NCBI RefSeq assembly: GCF_900105925.1
Contig: NZ_LT629791.1
Coordinates: 6,542,001 to 6,606,000 of the forward strand
Reading direction: 5' to 3'
Length of the DNA stretch: 64,000 nucleotides
DNA from: Jiangella alkaliphila
Lineage (GTDB): Bacteria > Actinomycetota > Actinomycetes > Jiangellales > Jiangellaceae
The translations under genes and the position numbers were made by a program. The notes beneath the pieces are model-generated. The model saw only the letters and a program-made list of their open reading frames with translations. It ran no database searches and was not told where the DNA came from. Position 1 is the stretch's first letter. Each line of letters opens with the position of its first letter. This document shows, one piece after another, positions 33,404 through 42,540 of the stretch.

Positions 33404-35023
33404 GTGGACACGACAGCAGGAACGCCGGACGGCGTGAGCCGGCGCGGGTTTCTCACCCGGGTCGGCGCGGTCGGCGGTGCGACGGCGCTGTACGGGACCA
33501 TGGAGGCGCTGGGGCTGATCGCCTCGCCGGCGCACGCGGCTGAGGAGGCCGGCGACTTCGTGCCGCTGCGCCCGGGCGACCTGCCGGCCGCGGCGAACGG
33601 GACGAAGGTGGCGATCCTGGGCGCGGGGACCGCCGGGCTCACCATCGCCTACGAGCTGGGCAAGGCCGGGTACGACTGCCACGTGCTGGAGGCGCGCGAC
33701 CGTCCCGGCGGCCGGGCCAAGACGATCCGCCGCGGCGACCGGCTCACCGACACCGACGGCGTCACCCAGACCTGCACGTTCGACGACGAGCACTACTACA
33801 ACCCCGGCCCGTCGCGGATCCCGAGCCACCACCTTACCATCGACTACTGCCGCGAGCTGGGCGTCGCGATCGAGCCGATGGTGAACGCGAACGCGCAGGG
33901 CTTCTACTTCCACGAGAACACCCCGACGGTGAACTACGGCCCGCTGGCCAGCACGACCGTCACGCACCGGCAGGCCAAGGCGGACGTCTACGGGTACATC
34001 TCCGAACTGCTCGTGGCCGCCGCCGATCAGGGCGCCCTGGACACCGTCCTGTCCGCTGACGATGTCGACCGGCTGGTCGAGCTGGCGAACAGCCTCGGCG
34101 GCCTGAGCGGCGGCCGGTACGCCGGCAACAACCGGCGCGGCTACAGCGAGCCGCCCGGCGCCGGCGACCAGCCGGGCACCATCGCCGGGCCGCCGCCGTC
34201 GGTGTCGGCGATCCTGCAGTCGCAGCTCGGCACCCGGTTCGCGTTCGAGTTCGGCTTCGACCAGGCGATGATGATGTGGCAGCCGGTCGGCGGCATGGAC
34301 CGCATCTCGGCCGCGCTCGCCTCGGCCATCGGCGGCCGCCGCCGCATCACCTACGACGCGCCCGTCACCCGCATCGACAACACGGCCGACGGGGTGCGCG
34401 TGACGTACCGCTCCAACGGCCGCACGCGTGTGCTCGACGCCGACTTCTGTGTCGTGACGATCCCGCCGATGGTGCTCAAGGCCATCCCGACGAACTTCTC
34501 GACGGGGACGAAGGACGCGCTCGCCGTGCCCGTCGGCGCGAACAGCGGCCGGATGGGCATCCAGTTCAAGCGCCGGTTCTGGGAGGAGGACTTCGACATC
34601 TACGGTGGCGTCACCCACACCAACCTCGACGTGTCCGGCATCTACTACCCGTCGACCGGATACTTCTCGCGCAAGGGGGTGCTGGTCGGGTACTACTCCG
34701 GCTCGTACACGAACCTCCCGGTGCCCGAGCGCGAGACGCGGGCGCTGATGCAGGGCGCCAAGATCCACGGCGACGTGTACCACCGCGAGTTCGACAACTC
34801 CTTCTCCGTCGCCTGGCCGAAGGAGCCGTACAGCCTCGGCGCCTGGGTGAGCTGGCCCGGCGGACGGGGCGCGGCCTACCAGCACCTGCTGCAGGCCGAC
34901 GGCAACACCTACTTCGCAGGCGACCACCTCAGCTACTACACCGCTTGGCAGAACGGCGCGTTCCTGTCGGCCCGGAAGGTGGTGTCCGACCTGCACGCCC
35001 GCGTGGCGGCGACGGCGTCCTGA
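33404..35023 (+). CDS. Tat-exported flavin amine oxidase / L-amino acid oxidase family
   Basis: A 539-residue protein from the GTG at 33404, behind ATGGAGGCAG. The twin-arginine signal [20 protein letters not shown] lies at about 11-30, with cleavage after ASPAHA. The FAD motif is [20 protein letters not shown] (about 65-84), followed by [12 protein letters not shown]. The C-terminal FAD contact is [20 protein letters not shown] (about 505-525). It should oxidise an amine or amino acid outside the membrane, releasing ammonia and H2O2. Monocistronic. Confidence 0.85.
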   Translation: MDTTAGTPDGVSRRGFLTRVGAVGGATALYGTMEALGLIASPAHAAEEAGDFVPLRPGDLPAAANGTKVAILGAGTAGLTIAYELGKAGYDCHVLEARDRPGGRAKTIRRGDRLTDTDGVTQTCTFDDEHYYNPGPSRIPSHHLTIDYCRELGVAIEPMVNANAQGFYFHENTPTVNYGPLASTTVTHRQAKADVYGYISELLVAAADQGALDTVLSADDVDRLVELANSLGGLSGGRYAGNNRRGYSEPPGAGDQPGTIAGPPPSVSAILQSQLGTRFAFEFGFDQAMMMWQPVGGMDRISAALASAIGGRRRITYDAPVTRIDNTADGVRVTYRSNGRTRVLDADFCVVTIPPMVLKAIPTNFSTGTKDALAVPVGANSGRMGIQFKRRFWEEDFDIYGGVTHTNLDVSGIYYPSTGYFSRKGVLVGYYSGSYTNLPVPERETRALMQGAKIHGDVYHREFDNSFSVAWPKEPYSLGAWVSWPGGRGAAYQHLLQADGNTYFAGDHLSYYTAWQNGAFLSARKVVSDLHARVAATAS

Positions 35024-35071
35024 CCTCCGGGCGCCACCCTGGCTCGTGCGGTCCGCAGCCGCCCGGGCCGG

Positions 35072-35449
35072 TCAGGAGACGCCGACGGTGAGGATGATCA
35101 GCGCGTCGTCGTCGGCGACGAGGTCGTGACGTTCCGGCGGTGCGTCGACCAACTGTCCCGCGGCGATGGCGATGGTGCGCTCGCGCGTGTGCAGCGTGAC
35201 GTGGCCCTGCAGGCACTGGACCGTCGCGTCGCCGGGGCTCTGGTGCTCGTTCATGCGGGTCCCGGCGGTGAGCGCGATGAGGGTCTGGCGCAGCCGCGCG
35301 CCGCTGTGCAGGGTTCGCGACGCCCGTCCGGCGGACGAGACCCGTGCTTCTTCGAGCTGGCCGGCGCCCATCGTCAGCAACGTCATGTCGTCGGCGGTAC
35401 CCACTGCGGCGCCGGGGAAACGGCGCTTGTGGGGATGCGTGCTGGTCAT
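35072..35449 (-). CDS. Single-domain cupin protein
   Basis: A 125-residue protein with a conserved small cupin (LIALTAGTRMNEHQSPGDAT near 58-77, VQCLQGHVTLHTRERT near 78-93). Metal ligands His and Glu are present as NEHQS, but the second His is in PPERHDLVADDD. It is probably a sensor or small-molecule binding protein. Convergent with the amine oxidase gene. The 169 bp upstream, before the VOC gene, holds no gene I can support. Confidence 0.7.
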   Translation of the reverse strand: MTSTHPHKRRFPGAAVGTADDMTLLTMGAGQLEEARVSSAGRASRTLHSGARLRQTLIALTAGTRMNEHQSPGDATVQCLQGHVTLHTRERTIAIAAGQLVDAPPERHDLVADDDALIILTVGVS

Positions 35450-35618
35450 GGGGGCCTCCCGTTGGTCAGGTAGCGGACTTCGTCCTGCTCCGCGGCCCCG
35501 CTTCAGCGCCCTGGGGCTGGTCGCCGTCGTCGCCCGGATCGCGCTCGACGACAGCTAGCCGCAATGCCCCGTCGGTTACGGTACACCGAGCGGCCAACGC
35601 CTCGAAGGGAGTACACCG

Positions 35619-36545
35619 ATGCCCCAGCGCGACGGATACATTCCCGGCGTCCCCTGCTGGGTGGAGCTGAGTGAGCCCGAACCTGAGGCGGCGCTCGAGT
35701 TCTACAGCGCGCTGTTCGGATGGGACTTCGAGGACGTGCTGCCGCCGACGTCGGAGGACAGGTACTGCATCGCGCGGGGCAGGGCGCCAGGCTCGTCGAT
35801 CTTCGACACGTCGGGCGAGCTGCGCAGCGGCGACGTCGCGGCCATCCGTTCGATACCCCAGGGAGCGCCGCCGACGGCGATGTGGAGCACCTACTTCTGG
35901 GTCGACAGCGCCGACGAGGCCGCGGCCAAGGTCCGCGATGCCGGCGGGGGCGTCGTGGCTGAGCCCTTCGACCTGCGCAGCGCGTGCCGGACGGCCGTCC
36001 TCACCGATCCCGAGGGCGCGGCGTTCTCCGTCTGGGAGGCGCGGGAGCACAACGGCGCGCGGCTGGTCAACGACCCAGGCGCAGTGGTCTTCAACAACCT
36101 CAACACCCGTGACGTCGAAGGGGCGCGATCATTCTACGGATCGGTCTTCGGGTGGCGGACGGCCGGTATCGGCGGCGGGGCCGAGGGGTGGACCCTGCCC
36201 GGATACGGCGACTGGCTCGAGCGCGAGCACCATCCGGGGTTGCGCCGGAACATGGCGGAGGCAGGAGCCCCGGAGGGGTTCGAAGACGTCGTCGGGAGCA
36301 TCATTCCGATCGCCGGCGACCAGCCCGATCTGCCGCCACACTGGAGCGTGACCTTCGCGACCGCCGACGCCGACGCCACGGCCGCGAAGGCCGCCGAACT
36401 CGGCGGACGGGTAATCGTCCCGCCGTTCGACGCGCCCTGGTCCACCGACACCTACACCATCCGCGTCACCGTCATCGGCGATCCGCAGGGCGCGACATTC
36501 AGCGCCAGCAAGTTCCTGCCGAAGACCGCTGACCTCGGTGGCTAG
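35619..36545 (+). CDS. Two-domain VOC (glyoxalase fold) protein
   Basis: A 308-residue protein with two tandem VOC units. The first opens GVPCWVELSEPEPEAALEFY and SALFGWDFED (about 10-40). The second opens VFNNLNTRDVEGARSFYGSV, FGWRTAGIG (about 150-180). The repeated FYxxLFGW pattern is typical of actinobacterial resistance- or hydroxylase-like proteins. Each half ends with DPEGAAFSVW or DPQGATFSASKF. GAAGGGAG precedes the ATG. Its stop shares CTAG with the convergent gene. Confidence 0.8.
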   Translation: MPQRDGYIPGVPCWVELSEPEPEAALEFYSALFGWDFEDVLPPTSEDRYCIARGRAPGSSIFDTSGELRSGDVAAIRSIPQGAPPTAMWSTYFWVDSADEAAAKVRDAGGGVVAEPFDLRSACRTAVLTDPEGAAFSVWEAREHNGARLVNDPGAVVFNNLNTRDVEGARSFYGSVFGWRTAGIGGGAEGWTLPGYGDWLEREHHPGLRRNMAEAGAPEGFEDVVGSIIPIAGDQPDLPPHWSVTFATADADATAAKAAELGGRVIVPPFDAPWSTDTYTIRVTVIGDPQGATFSASKFLPKTADLGG

Positions 36546-37633
36546 GTGAGGGCGGCGGCGCGGACGCAGAGCACGTCGGGCAGGTGCTGGATCACCTCGG
36601 TCCACGTCTCGCCCTCGTCGGCGCTCGCGTAGACCGAGCCGTCGCGGGTGCCGACGTACACGCCGGCCGCGCCGTCGGCGTCGTCCACGCACATCGCGTC
36701 GCGCAGGACGACCCCGAAGAAGCCGCCAGGCAGCCCGTCCGCCGACCGCGACCAGCTGCCGCCGCCGTCGTCGGTCCGCCAGACCTGCAGCTGCCGCTCC
36801 GGCGGGGTGCGCTCGCCGTCGGCGATCAGCGGCGCCACCCAGGCGGTGGAGCCGCGCCGCGGGTGCGCGACGATCGGGAAGCCGAAGTCGGCCGGCAGCC
36901 CGCCGTCGATCGGCTGCCATGTCGCGCCGCCGTCACCGGACCGGTAGACGCCGCCGTGGTTCTGCGCGTAGAGCCGGTCCGGGTCGGTCGCGTCGCGCGA
37001 CACCTTGTGCACGCACTGCCCGTACTCAGGCGGCTCGCCGGGCAGGAAATCGGTGCGGATGCCGGTGTTCGACGGCGTCCAGCTGGCGGCTCCGTCGTCG
37101 GTCACGTAGACGCCACCGGTCGACATCGCTACGAGCACCCGCTGGTCATCGACCGGGTGCGGCAGGACGGTGTGCACGGCCTGGCCGCCGAAGCCTGGCT
37201 CCCACGTCGGCCGGTGCGGATGGTTCCACAACGACTCGACCAGCGCGAACGTCTCGCCGCCGTCGTCGGAGCGCCAGAGCGCCGACGGCTGCGAGCCGGC
37301 CCAGACGACGCCCGGCCGGGCCGCGGTGTCGGGGCGCAGCTGCCAGACCGCCTCGACCGAAGCGCCGGCGTCCTCCGGGAAGCGGATGCCGCTGCCGTCG
37401 GCCGCCTCGGTCCACGTCGCGCCGAGGTCGTCGGACCACGAGACGCCCGGCCCCCAGTGCGAGCTGCTCGCGCCGACCAGCAGCCGCGGCCGGTCGCCGC
37501 GGGTGTCGATGGCGCACGCCGCGACCGAGCGCATCAGGAAATGCGGCCCGTCGACCGACCACGTCCGGCGGTCGGCGCTGCGCAGCAGCCACAGACCCTT
37601 CTTCGTGCCGACGGCGAGCAGGACGTCGTTCAT
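36542..37633 (-). CDS. Asp-box (BNR/VPS10-like) beta-propeller protein
   Basis: About 363 residues from the ATG at 37633, behind GGCGGGAGG. It contains at least five Asp-box motifs of the form SxDxGxxW: WSDDLGATW, SDDGGETF, SGDGGATW, TDDGGGSW and SADEGETW, spread evenly over the chain as in a six-blade propeller. No signal peptide, so it is cytosolic. Relatives are labelled exo-alpha-sialidase, but no catalytic Arg triad or Tyr is evident, so that label is not justified. Confidence 0.75.
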   Translation of the reverse strand: MNDVLLAVGTKKGLWLLRSADRRTWSVDGPHFLMRSVAACAIDTRGDRPRLLVGASSSHWGPGVSWSDDLGATWTEAADGSGIRFPEDAGASVEAVWQLRPDTAARPGVVWAGSQPSALWRSDDGGETFALVESLWNHPHRPTWEPGFGGQAVHTVLPHPVDDQRVLVAMSTGGVYVTDDGAASWTPSNTGIRTDFLPGEPPEYGQCVHKVSRDATDPDRLYAQNHGGVYRSGDGGATWQPIDGGLPADFGFPIVAHPRRGSTAWVAPLIADGERTPPERQLQVWRTDDGGGSWSRSADGLPGGFFGVVLRDAMCVDDADGAAGVYVGTRDGSVYASADEGETWTEVIQHLPDVLCVRAAALT

Positions 37634-37680
37634 GGCGATCGCCTCCCGCCGCCTCACCATACGCCGGAGCCCGGCGGCGG

Positions 37681-38274
37681 TCAGCCGAGAACGCGTCGTG
37701 CCAGCACGGCGAGCGCGTCGGCGATCTGCGCCGGGGACAGCCCGGCCTCCCGCTGGTAGCGATAGAGCTCGGGCGCGAGCGGCGCGAGCAGGACGTCGAC
37801 CAGCGCGGCCCGTTCTTCGGCCAGGCCGGCGGCCGTGAGCAGGGCGCCCACGTGGGCGCGCCAGAACCCGTAGGCGCCGGTCCGGAACCGGCGCGCGCCG
37901 GTCTCGCCGGCCAGGGCGAGATGTCCGTGCCGCTCGAGGAGGTCGGCCATCGCCCGGTAGAACGCCGCCAGCCGCTCGGCCGGCGATGCGGCCGGGGCGC
38001 CCGCCGCGCCCGCCGGCGCGCCCGGCCCGAGCGGCGGCGGGCCGGAGATCAGCTGCTCCTGGAGCGCGCGCTCGTGCTCGTCGAGCAGGGCGATCGCGAT
38101 GGCCTCGCGGCTGGGGTAGCGACGATAGAGCGTGCCCTTGCCGACGCCGGCGGCCCGGGCGATGTCCTCCATGGTGACGGTCTCGGCCGGGCGCTCGCGG
38201 AAGAGCTCGGCCGCGGCGGTCAGCACGCGGGCCCGGTTCTTCGCCGCATCGGCGCGTTCTCCCTGCGCACGCAC
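37681..38274 (-). CDS. TetR/AcrR family repressor of the divergent exporter
   Basis: A 197-residue protein with HTH ARVLTAAAELFRERPAETVT and MEDIARAAGVGKGTLYRRYP (about 15-52). An Ala/Pro/Gly-rich insert lies near 82-100. It diverges from the DMT-type transporter with an exceptionally long dyad between them (38294-38339), so it should repress both genes. Confidence 0.9.
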   Translation of the reverse strand: MRAQGERADAAKNRARVLTAAAELFRERPAETVTMEDIARAAGVGKGTLYRRYPSREAIAIALLDEHERALQEQLISGPPPLGPGAPAGAAGAPAASPAERLAAFYRAMADLLERHGHLALAGETGARRFRTGAYGFWRAHVGALLTAAGLAEERAALVDVLLAPLAPELYRYQREAGLSPAQIADALAVLARRVLG

Positions 38275-38293
38275 GGTGGCCAGCCTACCGGAA

Positions 38294-38339
38294 TAGGTGG
38301 ACGCGGCGTCCAGTTATAACCGGACGCCACGTCCACCTA
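38294..38339. promoter_or_regulatory. Double TetR operator with a symmetric -10 element
   Basis: The 46 bp form a near-perfect dyad: TAGGTGGACG (38294-38303) with CGTCCACCTA (38330-38339), GGCGTCC (38305-38311) with GGACGCC (38322-38328), and GTTATAAC (38313-38320) at the centre. Within it, TGGACG-N3-CGTCCA (38298-38312) and GGACG-N3-CGTCC (38322-38334) are two operators 23 bp apart. GTTATAAC gives TATAAC on both strands, a shared -10. Confidence 0.75.
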
Positions 38340-38356
38340 AGTCCAGTGGAGCCATC

Positions 38357-39280
38357 ATGGAAGTCGCCCTCGTCGTCCTCACCGTCCTGGTCGGAGCGCT
38401 GCTGACCACGCAGGCCGCCGCCAACGTCCAGCTCAACGGCGCCCTCGGCAATCCGGCAGCCGCGGCGGCGCTGCAGCTGGCCCTCGCCGGCGTGCTGCTG
38501 GTCGTCGTTGCGGCAGCCGCGGGCGAGCTGCCCGCGCTGACGTCCGCCGGATCGGTGCCGGCCTGGCAGCTGCTCGGCGGGCTCGGCAGCGCGCTGTACA
38601 TCGGCGCCGGGATCGTGCTGTTCCCCCAGCTCGGCGCGCTGACCAGCATGGGCCTGTTCATCACCGGTCAGCTGGCCGGGTCGGTCGTCCTGGACGGCTT
38701 CGGCCTGCTCGGCTTGGAGCAGCGGACGCCGTCGGTCCCGGTCGCGCTGGGTGCGCTCGCGGTCGGCTACGGCATCGCGGCGATCGTCCGGACGGGGCGG
38801 CAGGCGGGTGCGTGCCCGGACGTCCGGCGGCTGACGATGCTGTACGCGCTCGGCCTGGTCGCCGGCGCGGGGCTGCCGGTGCAGGCCGCCGTCAACGCCC
38901 GGCTGCGGACCGGCCTCGACGCGCCGTTCGGTGCCGCCGTCGTCAGCTTCGGGGTCGCGCTGGCCGCGATGGTCGTCGTCCTCGCCGTCGTGCTGGCCGC
39001 CGGCGCGCCCCGTCCCCGACCGGCCGGACTGCGCCGGATGCCGTGGTGGGGCTGGGCCGGTGGCGTGGTCGGCGCGGGCTACGTGACGACGACGCTGGTC
39101 GCGGTCGGCGAGATCGGCGCCGCGCCGACCGTCGCGCTGACCGTGGCCGGACAGCAGCTCGCGTCGGCCGTCGCCGACCACCGCGGCCTGCTGCGGCTGC
39201 CCCGCCGCCCGCTCACCGTCACCCGGCTGACCGGCGTGACAACGCTGGTGGCCGGGGCCGCGCTGATCCAGCTGGGCTAG
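38357..39280 (+). CDS. DMT family transporter of the YdcZ (DUF606) type
   Basis: A 307-residue membrane protein with about ten hydrophobic segments in two similar halves. LVVLTVLVGALLTTQAAANV near 5-24 and ALGLVAGAGLPVQAAVNARL near 167-186 share the QAxxN motif, so this is a fused pair of the usual 150-residue YdcZ units. GGAG lies 8 bases before the ATG. Expression should be controlled by the divergent TetR. Substrate unknown, probably a small organic compound. Confidence 0.85.
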   Translation: MEVALVVLTVLVGALLTTQAAANVQLNGALGNPAAAAALQLALAGVLLVVVAAAAGELPALTSAGSVPAWQLLGGLGSALYIGAGIVLFPQLGALTSMGLFITGQLAGSVVLDGFGLLGLEQRTPSVPVALGALAVGYGIAAIVRTGRQAGACPDVRRLTMLYALGLVAGAGLPVQAAVNARLRTGLDAPFGAAVVSFGVALAAMVVVLAVVLAAGAPRPRPAGLRRMPWWGWAGGVVGAGYVTTTLVAVGEIGAAPTVALTVAGQQLASAVADHRGLLRLPRRPLTVTRLTGVTTLVAGAALIQLG

Positions 39281-40242
39281 CCCGACGTTCCCGGGCCGAC
39301 GACGACGTTGGCGAGCGGCTCGCCGGCCGCCAGCCGCGTCAGCTGCGACTGCACCAGCCGCCTCGCCCGCGGCAGGAACGCCGACGACAGGCCGCCGACG
39401 TGCGGCGAGATCAGCGCGCCGGGCAGCGTCCACAGCGGGTGGCCGGGCGGCAGCGGCTCGGGGTCGGTGACGTCCAGCCCGGCGCGGATGCGGCCCGAGC
39501 CGACCTCGGCGACCAGCGCGTCGGTGTCGACGATCGGCCCGCGGGCGACGTTGACCAGCACCGCGCCGTCGCGCATCCGGCCCAGGAAGTCCGCGTCGAC
39601 CATGCCGCGGGTCTCGTCGGTCAGCGGCAGGATGAGGATGACGACGTCGGCGCGGCCGAGCAGCTCCGGCAGCGAGTCGAAGCCGGCCACGCCCTCGCGC
39701 GCCGTCCGGGCGACCTTGAGCACGTCACACTCGAACGGCAGCAGCCGCGCTTCGATGGCCCGGCCGATCGCGCCGTAGCCGACGACCAGCACCGTCCGGT
39801 CGGCCAGCGAGTCGTACCAGCCCTGCAGCCACTCCCCCGACGGCGCGGCCCGGACGAACGCCGGGATACCGCGCAGCGACGCGAGCGTCAGCGTCACCGC
39901 GAGCTCGGCGGTGCTGGCGTCGTGCACGCCGCGCGCGTTGCAGAGCGTCAGCCCGTCGCGCAGATGCGGCATGACGTGCTCGTAGCCGGCGGTGAGTGTC
40001 TGGACGGCGCGCAGCTTCGGCATCCGCTCGATGAGCTCGACGGCGGCCGAGGGGAAGCCGTACGGCATGACGTAGTACTCGACGCGGTCGAGCACGTCCT
40101 GCCCCGGGATGTCCGAGGTGTCGGCGCTGGTCAGCATGTCGGGCCCGGTCGTCACCGTCGGCTCACCGGCCCAGACGTGCACGTCGAGCCCGGGCGGCAG
40201 CGCCAGCGAGGCGGCGGGGAACGGGATGAGGACGTCCACCAT
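39277..40242 (-). CDS. D-2-hydroxyacid dehydrogenase family protein
   Basis: A 321-residue NAD(P)-dependent enzyme. The Rossmann motif is VLVVGYGAIGRAIEARLLPF (about 150-169). Catalytic Arg lies in VLVNVARGPIVDTDAL (about 230), Glu in DVTDPEPLPPGHPLW (about 259) and His in LISPHVGGLSS (about 281). Complete and of normal length. It converges on the transporter gene, sharing CTAG as both stops, and diverges from the sugar dehydrogenase gene. Substrate not predictable. Confidence 0.88.
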   Translation of the reverse strand: MVDVLIPFPAASLALPPGLDVHVWAGEPTVTTGPDMLTSADTSDIPGQDVLDRVEYYVMPYGFPSAAVELIERMPKLRAVQTLTAGYEHVMPHLRDGLTLCNARGVHDASTAELAVTLTLASLRGIPAFVRAAPSGEWLQGWYDSLADRTVLVVGYGAIGRAIEARLLPFECDVLKVARTAREGVAGFDSLPELLGRADVVILILPLTDETRGMVDADFLGRMRDGAVLVNVARGPIVDTDALVAEVGSGRIRAGLDVTDPEPLPPGHPLWTLPGALISPHVGGLSSAFLPRARRLVQSQLTRLAAGEPLANVVVGPGTSG

Positions 40243-40283
40243 GGTCCTCGAACCTACCGCGCCGTGCGTGACACGATGGGGCG

Positions 40284-41465
40284 ATGTCCACCCGGCGGAT
40301 GATCATGGTCGTCGCGGCGCTGGCCCTGGCGGGTGCGTCCTGCTCGGAGTCGGGGTCGGACGGGGACGGCTCGGCCTCGCCGTCGGGCTCCGCGCCGGTC
40401 ACCGAGTCGCCGTCAGAGCCGGTCACCGAGTCGCCGTCGTCGCTCGCGCCGGGGACGCAGACGCCGTCGACCCCCGCCGCGCAGCCGGGCCCCGTCACGC
40501 CGTCGGCGGTCGAGGAGATCGTGACCGGGCTGGCCGCGCCGTGGAGCATCGCGTTCGTGCCGGGCGGCGACGGTGCGGCGCTGGTGACGCTGCGCGACGA
40601 GGGCACGATCGTGCTGGTCGACGCGTCGGGCGCGGTGACGCCGGTCGGGTCCGTGCCCGGGGTCGACGGGACCGGCGAGGGCGGGCTGCTGGGGCTCGCG
40701 TTCGACCCGGCGGCGCCCTCCGACCTGTACGTGTACGCGACGATGGGCTCGGAGAACGTGGTGCAGCGGACGACGTATGCAGACGGCGCGCTGGGCTCGT
40801 TCTCGCTGGTGCTGGACGGGATTCCCGCGGGGACGCGGCACGACGGCGGGCGGCTGGCGTTCGGGCCCGACGGGATGCTGTACATCTCGACCGGCGAGAG
40901 CGGTGTGCCTGAGGACGCGCAGGAGCTGGACAACCTGGGCGGGAAGATCTTGCGCATCACGCCCGGCGGCGACGTGCCCGACGACAACCCGTTCGACGGG
41001 TCGCCGATCTGGTCCTATGGTCACCGCAACGTCGAGGGCCTCGCCTTCGACGACGAGGGCCGGCTGTGGGCGTCGGAGTTCGGCGACCGGTCGGCGGACG
41101 AGCTGAATCTGATCTCGCCCGGCCAGAATTACGGGTGGCCCTTCGTCGAGGGGATCGGCGGCGCACCCGACTACGTCGACCCCGTCACCGAGTGGCGGCC
41201 TACGTCCGAGTCGTCGCCGAGCGGGATCGCGTACGTGCGCGACACGATCTTCGTCGCGGCCCTGCGGGGCGAGCGGCTGTGGCAGGTGCCGGTCGACGGC
41301 TCGACGGCGGGTGAGCCGGCGGCGTTCGTCGAGGACTACGGGCGCCTGCGCGACGCCGTCCTCGCCCCCGACGGGACGCTGTGGGTGCTGACGAACAACA
41401 CCGACAGCCGCGGCGACCCCCGCGACGGCGACGACCGGATTCTGCGGCTGACGCTGACGCCTTAG
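40284..41465 (+). CDS. Lipoprotein PQQ-dependent sugar dehydrogenase (GdhB/HHIP-like)
   Basis: A 393-residue protein with a lipobox LALAGASC (Cys20), then a Ser/Pro/Thr-rich linker to about residue 70. The six-blade propeller follows, with LAAPWSIAFVPGG, GEGGLLGLAFDP, RHDGGRLAFGPDGMLYISTG and YGHRNVEGLAFDDEGRLW, which match soluble aldose dehydrogenases. His in RHDGG and the GHRN motif are the expected catalytic and PQQ contacts. It should oxidise aldoses to lactones at the outer membrane face. Confidence 0.85.
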   Translation: MSTRRMIMVVAALALAGASCSESGSDGDGSASPSGSAPVTESPSEPVTESPSSLAPGTQTPSTPAAQPGPVTPSAVEEIVTGLAAPWSIAFVPGGDGAALVTLRDEGTIVLVDASGAVTPVGSVPGVDGTGEGGLLGLAFDPAAPSDLYVYATMGSENVVQRTTYADGALGSFSLVLDGIPAGTRHDGGRLAFGPDGMLYISTGESGVPEDAQELDNLGGKILRITPGGDVPDDNPFDGSPIWSYGHRNVEGLAFDDEGRLWASEFGDRSADELNLISPGQNYGWPFVEGIGGAPDYVDPVTEWRPTSESSPSGIAYVRDTIFVAALRGERLWQVPVDGSTAGEPAAFVEDYGRLRDAVLAPDGTLWVLTNNTDSRGDPRDGDDRILRLTLTP

Positions 41466-41593
41466 GGGTCTTTGGCCTGGTCGGCGGACGTTTCGGACGT
41501 TCGGGGTCAGGGTGGTCCCCGGTCCCGGAATCAGGGAACGATCGTCACCGAGTCGGAGCCTCCGGAGATCGATTCGGTTCTAGCGTTGGGACC

Positions 41594-42400
41594 ATGGCCA
41601 ACGAGACGAAGCCGGCGGTTGCTGGGCCGGGCGCGGAGCTTGATCGTCGGCCGGTGCGGCGGGGGTTGTCGTTCGCCGCGATCGCGGCGGCGGCGTTCGC
41701 CGGCCTGACCGCGGTGTCGTGGATCACGCATTCACAGGACTCGGTCAGCGTTTCGGAGCGGGTCGACCGGGTCGAGATCGACGTCTCCTCCGGCCGCGTC
41801 GAGATCGTCGGGTCGCCGTCGGGTGAGACACGGCTGGACTTCTCGGTGAAGTCGGGGTGGAGCCGCGACGGCGGGATCGAGCACTCTGTGGCCGGCGGCG
41901 TGCTGCGGGTGACCGGCGGGTGCGACTCGGGGGTGTTCCCGGGCATCTGGTGCGAGTCGGACGTGACGATCACCGTGCCCTCGTCCGCCGTGGTCTCGGC
42001 CGACGCGTCCGCCGGGACCCTCGTGGTGTCGGGCCTGTCCGGCGAGACGTCGCTGGATTCCGACGCGGGCTCGATCGAGGTGTCCGACCAGACCGGCCCC
42101 CTGACCGCCCACTCCGACGCCGGCTCCGTCCGGGTGACCGGTCTCGACGCCGACGTCGCCAAGGTGACGTCGAGCGCGGGCGACGTGGAGATCGAGGCGG
42201 TGTCGCCGCCACGGTCGCTGGACGCGGAGTCCAGCGCCGGCTCGGTGCGGGTGTCCCTCCCCGACGACGTCTCCTACGACGTCGAGACCGATTCCGCCGT
42301 CGGCCGCGAGCGCGTCACCGTCGACTCTCGGCCGGGGGCGCGCCATGAGGTCCGCGCCTTCTCCAGCGCCGGCTCCGTCGAGGTCGTCGGTTCGCGCTGA
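41594..42400 (+). CDS. DUF4097-type beta-helix membrane protein
   Basis: A 268-residue protein from the ATG at 41594. One membrane segment at about 26-43 (LSFAAIAAAAFAGLTAVSW) leads to an outside beta-rich repeat domain: RVEIDVSSGRVEIVGSPSG, VVSADASAGTLVVSGLSG, IEVSDQTGPLTAHSDAGSVRV and later VEVVGSR. The repeating SAGS/DAGS turns are typical of DUF4097 adhesin-like helices. Function unknown; members often sit with envelope-stress regulators, but none is adjacent. Confidence 0.75.
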   Translation: MANETKPAVAGPGAELDRRPVRRGLSFAAIAAAAFAGLTAVSWITHSQDSVSVSERVDRVEIDVSSGRVEIVGSPSGETRLDFSVKSGWSRDGGIEHSVAGGVLRVTGGCDSGVFPGIWCESDVTITVPSSAVVSADASAGTLVVSGLSGETSLDSDAGSIEVSDQTGPLTAHSDAGSVRVTGLDADVAKVTSSAGDVEIEAVSPPRSLDAESSAGSVRVSLPDDVSYDVETDSAVGRERVTVDSRPGARHEVRAFSSAGSVEVVGSR

Positions 42401-42422
42401 TCAGCTGCCGTCGTCCCCGTGG

Positions 42423-42462
42423 TTGGCAGTTCAGTGGTGCCCTGGCCCCACCAAACTGCCAA
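42423..42462. terminator. Bidirectional hairpin between convergent genes
   Basis: TTGGCAGTT (42423-42431) pairs with AACTGCCAA (42454-42462), and an inner TGGTG/CACCA stem (42435-42439 with 42449-42453) extends it after a small bulge. It lies 22 bp after the DUF4097 stop. The next 60 bp hold repeat family B copy 2. Confidence 0.6.
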
Positions 42463-42485
42463 TCACTCGGTAGCCGGCGGTCCGA

Positions 42486-42531
42486 TGGTTGAAGGATTTG
42501 GGTCGCCATGCCTGCACGATTCCCTCAACCA
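42486..42531. repeat. Repeat family B, copy 2 (46 bp, inverted relative to copy 1)
   Basis: Its reverse complement starts TGGTTGAGGGA and ends TCCTTCAACCA, exactly as copy 1 at 2133-2178, with about 15 of 24 middle bases shared. It lies in the gap between convergent genes. Confidence 0.65.
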
Positions 42532-42540
42532 TCCGCGCGG

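Noticed and set aside
35450-35618. A possible gene remnant (SALGLVAVVARIALDDS before TAG at about 35558)
   Set aside because: The stretch is too short, has no visible start, and matches no family I know. I see nothing else in this gap.
36542-37633. Exo-alpha-sialidase annotation for the Asp-box protein
   Set aside because: Asp boxes mark a beta-propeller fold only. The catalytic Arg triad and Tyr of sialidases are not evident, and there is no signal peptide.
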